From contig JAHHTP010000010.1 in assembly GCA_020024615.1 (NCBI GenBank), positions 1 to 48,714 on the forward strand: a stretch of 48,714 bases of DNA. The letters run 5' to 3'. Within the stretch, counting starts at the first letter, position 1, and each line of letters starts with the position of its first letter. A model generated the notes under the pieces. It was not told the DNA's origin. It did no database searches and worked only from the letters and a program-made list of their open reading frames with translations. This document shows positions 44,253-48,714 of this stretch, in pieces. The translations under genes and the position numbers were made by a program. Source of the stretch: Oscillospiraceae bacterium (GTDB taxonomy: Bacteria; Bacillota; Clostridia; Oscillospirales; Ruminococcaceae).

Positions 44253-45446
44253 TCACAGGGCAAGTTTATAAATCTGATATGCTTCCTCACGAGTGATCGG
44301 CGGGATACTTGCTAAAGTGCCATCCGCACTGAAAGATACATCTACCAGCCCCTGGGTCAAGGTTTCAAGATCTGCTTCGGTGCAACCGAATTCGGAAATA
44401 CGAGTCTGCACGCCGACGCTCTTGATATAACACTCAAAACGCTCAGCAGCCTCCAGCAGATCGGATGTATTCCACATCTCCTGTGCAAATTTGACGAAGC
44501 GTTCATTCTGTTTATGGTCTGCAAAATAGCGCATCCATGCAAGCATCATGCAGGCTAAAGTTGCGCCATGGGTAGCACCAAAATGACTGCTTAATACATG
44601 TCCCATCTGATGCATTGGCGTCCAACCCTGTACACCACAGATCAGCCAGCCATTTAAACCAACGGTTGCGGAGAACTGCATCAGTCCACGCAGCTGCATA
44701 TCGTTCGGATTTTTTAAGACATTCGGGATATTCTCATACAATGCGCGAATTACGCCGATCTGCATATGATCTTGCAGGGCGATATTACCATATGTAGTCT
44801 CATCGCTGAAGAAAAACGGCTCAACAACATGGCTGATCGCGTCAATTGCACCGCATGCAGTCTGATATGCTGGGAGGGTTTTTGTTAATGCCGGATCAAG
44901 AATTGATGCTTTCGGATATAGGCAGCCCGGCTTCCATACATAACTCTTGCGCAGCGTTTCATCATCCGTGATAACAGCGGTCGGGTTCATCTCACTTGCA
45001 GTTGCCGGCAGGGTCGGAATCATAACGGTCGGTAAAGCCTCTTTTGGCGGAATCTGCTCATCAGCAGAATGGCTGAATTTGATCATTTTGCGGATATCGT
45101 CATACGGATACAGAATGCCTGCTGCGATGACCTTGGATAAATCCATTGCGCTACCACCGCCGACGCCAATTACCATATCAACGCCCTCTTTTTTACCCAG
45201 AGCAATGCCATATTCAGCTTCGCTGATTTTCGGGTTTGCAGTAGCAGCAAAGCAGTCAGCATATCCGATGCCATTTTCCTCTAATTTTGCATGGATGCGG
45301 TCGAACAGATCACCGTAGAAATCCACCTTTGCATAGGAAACAATCAATGCTTTTTTACCATATTCCTTTGCAATCTCACCGATACGAGCAACTTCGCCTT
45401 CACCGAAAACAATTTTTACTGGATTGTAAAACTCAAAATTATTCAT
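44253..45446 (-). CDS. Iron-containing alcohol dehydrogenase
   Basis: A 397-aa group III metal-dependent alcohol dehydrogenase, most like butanol dehydrogenase/YqhD-type NAD(P)H aldehyde reductases. The cofactor loop is GVGGGSAMDLSKVIAAG (about residues 92-108), and the metal site is formed by CGAIDAISHVVEPFF and MHQMGHVLSSHFGATHG. It is the first gene of the five-gene operon and probably reduces an aldehyde made by the pathway (acetaldehyde if DeoC acts on deoxyribose-5-phosphate, or an aldehyde made by the GRE). The start follows CAGGAGAAAGAGT. The promoter is at 45510-45538. Confidence 0.92.
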   Translation of the reverse strand: MNNFEFYNPVKIVFGEGEVARIGEIAKEYGKKALIVSYAKVDFYGDLFDRIHAKLEENGIGYADCFAATANPKISEAEYGIALGKKEGVDMVIGVGGGSAMDLSKVIAAGILYPYDDIRKMIKFSHSADEQIPPKEALPTVMIPTLPATASEMNPTAVITDDETLRKSYVWKPGCLYPKASILDPALTKTLPAYQTACGAIDAISHVVEPFFFSDETTYGNIALQDHMQIGVIRALYENIPNVLKNPNDMQLRGLMQFSATVGLNGWLICGVQGWTPMHQMGHVLSSHFGATHGATLACMMLAWMRYFADHKQNERFVKFAQEMWNTSDLLEAAERFECYIKSVGVQTRISEFGCTEADLETLTQGLVDVSFSADGTLASIPPITREEAYQIYKLAL

Positions 45447-45509
45447 ACTCTTTCTCCTGTTATTATCATTTAAGTTTAAAATATCATTTTATAATCATCA
45501 TACAATCAT

Positions 45510-45538
45510 ATCTTATCACATCTCCATTCAAAAGTCAA
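45510..45538 (-). promoter_or_regulatory. Promoter of the glycyl radical enzyme operon
   Basis: Minus strand TTGACT (45538-45533), 17-nt spacer, TAAGAT (45515-45510), the same hexamers as the GntR gene promoter. Confidence 0.7.
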
Positions 45539-45626
45539 TTATCTACTGAAAAATAATTTGAGATTGACTATATGGATATTTTTATTATAAAATAAAATTA
45601 TATACTATATCAAACAACAAAACAGG

Positions 45627-45680
45627 CTTTTGCGTTTGATAGTCCAACGCAAAAGAGCACTAAAACATATCTTTTTAGTG
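45627..45680. terminator. Two adjacent hairpins upstream of the glycyl radical operon
   Basis: CTTTTGCGTT (45627-45636) pairs perfectly with AACGCAAAAG (45646-45655). A second stem CACTAAAA (45658-45665) / TTTTAGTG (45673-45680) follows. On the minus strand the first continues CCTGTTTTGTT, so it may end transcription coming from rhaA. The flanking 100 bases on either side are AT-rich with no gene. Confidence 0.5.
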
Positions 45681-45783
45681 TTTGATAATGATAAACGGAT
45701 AAAAATACCTGATCGGTGCCATACCAAATCAAAAATCCCGAAAAGCAATCATCTTCTAACGCCTTTCAGGATTTCACACTATT

Positions 45784-46015
45784 TTATAAACTTACTCCAG
45801 ACCATATTTTGTATAGATATACAGCACCGTATAATGCTTTGAGCAGACTGTTTTCCCCAATGCGTGCAATAAATCCATCTAATGATTTGCATGCCGATTT
45901 CAAAGAGTTCTCGTGTGCATTGTTCGTCCCCACTGTACTGTAAAAACTCCTACATTTGTTTTAAGATAATCAGCATAAATGCTGGCATAATACAGTGTAA
46001 ATTCGTGTGCATGGA
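45784..46015 (-). pseudogene. Decayed coding sequence downstream of rhaA, unidentified
   Basis: On the minus strand a stretch just after rhaA reads HIHAHEFTLYYASIYADYL, then changes frame to QYSGDEQCTRELFEIGMQII, and later, in another frame, to DGFIARIGENSLLKALYGAV and a stop at 45784. No start codon or long open frame remains. The protein-like runs broken by frame changes suggest a degraded gene of 80 or more codons. I could not identify the parent family. Confidence 0.4.
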
Positions 46016-46059
46016 TATGCAGCTGGAAGTACCGCTTTCATAATTGATAATACATCAGC

Positions 46060-47313
46060 TTAGTTTCTCTGGCGCAGTACTTCATTTTCATATTTTTCAA
46101 TCTCTGAAAACCACTGTCCGTCTGCTGGTTTTTGGCACACATGACAGTATTCTTCCCAAATTTCACCGAATGGCATGGTTTTCAGTTCTTCTTGCATCAC
46201 CATCAGCTTGGTGAAATTGCCTTCGTTTTGGAGCTTGACCAGTTGTTGATTCGGCTGTAAAAGTGCGAATAACAACGCTTTCTGTAAATTACGAAATCCT
46301 GTAACCCATGCGCTGATACGGTTGATAGATGCATCGAAATAATCCAGCGCAATGAACACTCTGTCCAGACCACAACGAACGATTTCTTTACACAATTCTT
46401 TGGTTTCATCATCAAATAAAACCACATGATCAGAGTCCCAGCGCACACCCCGCGTAACATGCAATGCCATTTTTTCATCGTAGGCGAGAATCGAAGAAAT
46501 TTTATCCGACACCACTTCGGTTGGATGATAGTGCCCATTACCCATCAGGCAGATACAGTCATCACGGCTGGACGCGTATTTTAAGCACCACTCTGCGGAA
46601 CCAACGGTATAACTTTCTACGCCAATACCAAATACTTTAGATTCCGCACATGGATAGACTTTGGTTTTATCAAATGGTTCAGATAAAATTTCATCAAATG
46701 ATTGTTTGTAGCGCATACGCGGGCCAATCCGATCCACGGGAATGTCCTTGTATCCGTCACCCGTCCAGATATTCATAACACACGGCTGCCCCAATTCATC
46801 CGCTAAATACTGCGAGATGTGGATGCACGCCTTCCCATGTTCCACCCAGAATTTTCTGGTTTCCTCATTCGGAGATGATAATGTCAACGGGTCAGCCATC
46901 GGATGAGAAAAGAAAGTCGGATTAAAATCGCAGCCAATCTGTCTTTCTTTACAGAAATCTACCCATTTTTGAAAGTGCTTCGGCTCCAATTTATCACGGT
47001 CAACCCAGCCGCCGTTTTGTTCATCGAAAATTGCATAGCTTGCATGTAAATTCATCTTGACTTGACCCGGTACTAGTTCAATGACCTTATCAATATCATC
47101 CATCAGTTCTTGTGGATTTCTCGCTCTGCCCAGATAATTTCCTGTGGTCTGAATGCCGCCTGTCAACGGCTTGTTCGGATCGGTATCAAATCCACGGACA
47201 TCATCGCCCTGCCAGCAATGCAACGAAACTGGAACTGCTTTTAAGCGGTTAATAGCTGCATCGGTATCAATACCCATCGCTGCATATTTTGATTTTGCCT
47301 CCAGATAGCTCAT
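46060..47313 (-). CDS. rhaA: L-rhamnose isomerase
   Basis: A 417-aa Mn-dependent aldose-ketose isomerase converting L-rhamnose to L-rhamnulose; length matches RhaA (about 419 aa). Typical segments are VPVSLHCWQGDDVRGFD near the N-terminus, IQTTGNYLGRARNPQEL, VKMNLHASYAIFDE, NIWTGDGYKDIPVDRIGPR, LMGNGHYHPTEVVSDKIS and VTRGVRWDSDHVVLFDDE, which carry the metal and substrate ligands. The start follows GGAGGTAAAAC. Neither rhamnulokinase nor rhamnulose-1-phosphate aldolase is adjacent; the downstream position is taken by decayed sequence. Confidence 0.95.
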   Translation of the reverse strand: MSYLEAKSKYAAMGIDTDAAINRLKAVPVSLHCWQGDDVRGFDTDPNKPLTGGIQTTGNYLGRARNPQELMDDIDKVIELVPGQVKMNLHASYAIFDEQNGGWVDRDKLEPKHFQKWVDFCKERQIGCDFNPTFFSHPMADPLTLSSPNEETRKFWVEHGKACIHISQYLADELGQPCVMNIWTGDGYKDIPVDRIGPRMRYKQSFDEILSEPFDKTKVYPCAESKVFGIGVESYTVGSAEWCLKYASSRDDCICLMGNGHYHPTEVVSDKISSILAYDEKMALHVTRGVRWDSDHVVLFDDETKELCKEIVRCGLDRVFIALDYFDASINRISAWVTGFRNLQKALLFALLQPNQQLVKLQNEGNFTKLMVMQEELKTMPFGEIWEEYCHVCQKPADGQWFSEIEKYENEVLRQRN

Positions 47314-47349
47314 GTTTTACCTCCGGTTATAAATTGAATTATATTCAGA

Positions 47350-47430
47350 TTCTATGTATAAAAAAGACCTTCTTTTTCATTCTGCCATCAGTATACACAG
47401 TCAGTACAAAAAAAGAAGATCTCGATTATT
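47350..47430 (-). terminator. Imperfect long-stem hairpin between the kinase and rhaA
   Basis: AGACCTTCTTTTT near 47362 pairs imperfectly with AAAAAAAGAAGATCT near 47407. It is a possible terminator of the kinase gene; the 188-nt gap holds nothing else that I recognise. Confidence 0.4.
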
Positions 47431-47501
47431 CTAAAAAAGTGTCCTCTCTTGCATTGCCATATCATCAAGTGACAGATTAGCAAACAAGAAATTTCATTAT
47501 A

Positions 47502-48632
47502 TTACGCATACAGTTCCTGATATTTTGCAACAATTTTCTGCATTGCATCCCATTTCTGCTCCATATCGTAAACCAGTTTGAACTGGGTACGGCAGCGATC
47601 CAGGTTTTGTCCTGGACGATGGGTTTTAAAATAAGTATCGCCCTGCAAATAGTCGGTTAGGAAGCGAATACCACACTCAAAGGTCATCATTTTAGCACAC
47701 ATCGGCAGCATTTCAATTTCTTTGGCAGTCAATGCAGAACCGGCGGTTTCCATAAAGCCTTTGGTGTAAATATCAAACAGTTCTAACGACATATTGATTT
47801 TACTTAAATCCGTTTCATCCTCTGCGCCAGTAGATGCGCCGAAGCGAATGGAATCGCCGTAATCATAGCCTGCCAATCCCGGCATAACGGTGTCAAGGTC
47901 GATGACGCAGATGCCTTTTCCAGTATTTTCATCTAGCAGGACATTGTTTAATTTGGTATCATTATGGGTAACACGAAGCGGCAGTTCTCCACGCTCAAGC
48001 ATATCAACAAGAATAGCTGTTTCTTCTTTGCGTTCCATCGCAAACTGAATTTCTTTTTCCACATCCTTTGCTCTGCCCATGATATCTTCTGTAACAGCCT
48101 TTTCAAAGGTTTCAAAACGAACTTTAGTATTGTGAAAATTTTTAATGCTCTCGTGCAGTTTGGATGCGTCAAAGTCCGCTAATTTGCGCTGGAAGTTACC
48201 GAATGCAACCGCACTTGCGTAGAAATCTTCCGGTGTTTTCGCCTGCTGCAAAGTTACAGTATTTTCGATAAAATTATAAACACGCCAGAAGCCACCCTCA
48301 GAATCCTGATATACTGGTTTGCCGTCATGTGTCAGAACAATATTTAAAGTTTCACGCTCCGGGTCACCACCCTCTTTGATGATGCATGTGCGCAGAAAAC
48401 TGGTGACATTCTGAATGTTTTCCATCAGCTCATGCGGATTGGTGAAAATGGAGGTATTGATGCGCTGAAAAATGTAGCGTTTGCAGTGTCCTTCTTCCGG
48501 CTGATAATGCGCAACAAGTGTGTCGTTGATATGTCCGCTGCCATACGGAACCGCACCAACAAAAGTATACTCAGTTGCAAATGCGTCAGCGACTTCATGA
48601 ATGAGTTTATGATCAATCTTACTGTGAGCCAT
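47502..48632 (-). CDS. N-acetylhexosamine 1-kinase-like phosphotransferase
   Basis: A 376-aa aminoglycoside-phosphotransferase-fold kinase. The catalytic loop is VTHNDTKLNNVLLD (Asp225), and the metal-binding segment is ICVIDLDTVMPGLAGYDYGD (Asp245/Asp247). The N-terminal nucleotide region is PYGSGHINDTLVA and YIFQRINTSIFTNP. The HNDTK-N-N-V-L-D and MPGLAGYDYGDSIRFG combination is that of NahK, the anomeric kinase of the galacto-N-biose/lacto-N-biose pathway of host-glycan users. The assignment to GlcNAc/GalNAc is by resemblance only. The start follows GGAAGGGA. The next gene upstream ends 29 nt before it. Confidence 0.82.
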   Translation of the reverse strand: MAHSKIDHKLIHEVADAFATEYTFVGAVPYGSGHINDTLVAHYQPEEGHCKRYIFQRINTSIFTNPHELMENIQNVTSFLRTCIIKEGGDPERETLNIVLTHDGKPVYQDSEGGFWRVYNFIENTVTLQQAKTPEDFYASAVAFGNFQRKLADFDASKLHESIKNFHNTKVRFETFEKAVTEDIMGRAKDVEKEIQFAMERKEETAILVDMLERGELPLRVTHNDTKLNNVLLDENTGKGICVIDLDTVMPGLAGYDYGDSIRFGASTGAEDETDLSKINMSLELFDIYTKGFMETAGSALTAKEIEMLPMCAKMMTFECGIRFLTDYLQGDTYFKTHRPGQNLDRCRTQFKLVYDMEQKWDAMQKIVAKYQELYA

Positions 48633-48661
48633 CGTTAAAATCCCTTCCTAATCTCTGAAAA

Positions 48662-48714
48662 TCAATCCCATAAAGAATGCGGGTATTTATCTGCTTCTTT
48701 CAATTCTTTGAGTG
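48662..48714 (-). CDS. 3' end of a gene entering from the window edge
   Basis: The last 16 codons before a TGA at 48664-48662 read LKELKEADKYPHSLWD on the minus strand. The rest is outside the window. Sugar nucleotidyltransferases that accompany NahK-like kinases often end in a similar K-Y-P-x-x-L-W, so that is a guess. It lies 29 nt upstream of the kinase and is probably co-transcribed. Confidence 0.5.
   Translation of the reverse strand, partial: LKELKEADKYPHSLWD

Noticed and set aside
1..48714. CRISPR arrays, tRNA/rRNA genes, insertion sequences, prophage genes
   Set aside because: No direct-repeat array, no CCA-ended cloverleaf, and no transposase or integrase motif was seen when reading the intergenic regions.

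Overview
The window looks like chromosome of a low-to-moderate GC, strictly anaerobic, probably gut-dwelling member of the Clostridia (Firmicutes). This rests on the Gram-positive-type SecA with a C-terminal SEC-C zinc motif, the bifunctional Rel enzyme, strong AGGAGG ribosome sites, TTGACA/TATAAT promoters with 17-nt spacing, riboswitch control, radical enzymes (ThiH, a glycyl radical enzyme) and many host-glycan genes. I saw no rRNA, tRNA, phage, insertion sequence or CRISPR array. Species cannot be fixed from the sequence alone.

Layout. 1-3.4 kb: a MATE exporter, an EamA-type transporter and a small minus-strand operon of a Cys-rich protein plus a divergent peptide deformylase. 3.5-6.2 kb: an FAD-dependent oxidoreductase divergent from a PocR-domain AraC regulator. 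6.3-7.4 kb: corrinoid genes cobO-cobC. 7.5-11.2 kb: a TPP-riboswitch-controlled thiazole operon thiS-thiF-thiG-thiH followed by a TenI-like gene. 11.4-13.8 kb: a 771-aa uncharacterised barrel-like protein behind a perfect 12-bp palindrome. 13.9-14.3 kb: a cobalamin riboswitch with a perfect promoter and two terminators but no protein gene behind it. 14.5-16.3 kb: adenine deaminase. 16.5-22.7 kb: a minus-strand operon of two sulfatases and a 1073-aa putative glycosidase. 22.7-23.5 kb: a gene graveyard. 23.5-32.8 kb: an alpha/beta hydrolase, a frameshifted GNAT gene, and housekeeping secA, rel and recJ. 33.0-37.5 kb: nanA and a sialidase-like gene, divergent from an AraC regulator and a third sulfatase. 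37.8-45.5 kb: a GntR regulator convergent with a five-gene operon (iron alcohol dehydrogenase, GRE activase, glycyl radical enzyme, DeoC aldolase, FGGY kinase). 46.0-48.7 kb: rhaA, an N-acetylhexosamine-kinase-like gene and the tail of one more gene.

How it fits together. Sialidase/NanA, three cytoplasmic sulfatases, the large putative glycosidases and the NahK-like kinase all point to scavenging of sulfated and sialylated host glycans, with trimming partly inside the cell because none of these enzymes shows a signal peptide. The five-gene glycyl radical operon is the best candidate for an undescribed pathway. Its enzyme keeps the glycyl-radical loop, but the active-site Cys sits in D-L-C-Q-D instead of the usual G-C-V-E. 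Its partners would make a coherent route from a polyol, through a 2-deoxysugar and its phosphate, to acetaldehyde plus glyceraldehyde-3-phosphate and on to ethanol. That route is inference. The orphan B12 riboswitch is the best candidate for an unusual RNA device. Several decayed pieces (a second glycyl radical enzyme, a URO-D family gene, an N-acetyltransferase, an unidentified gene after rhaA) show that accessory genes here are being gained and lost.
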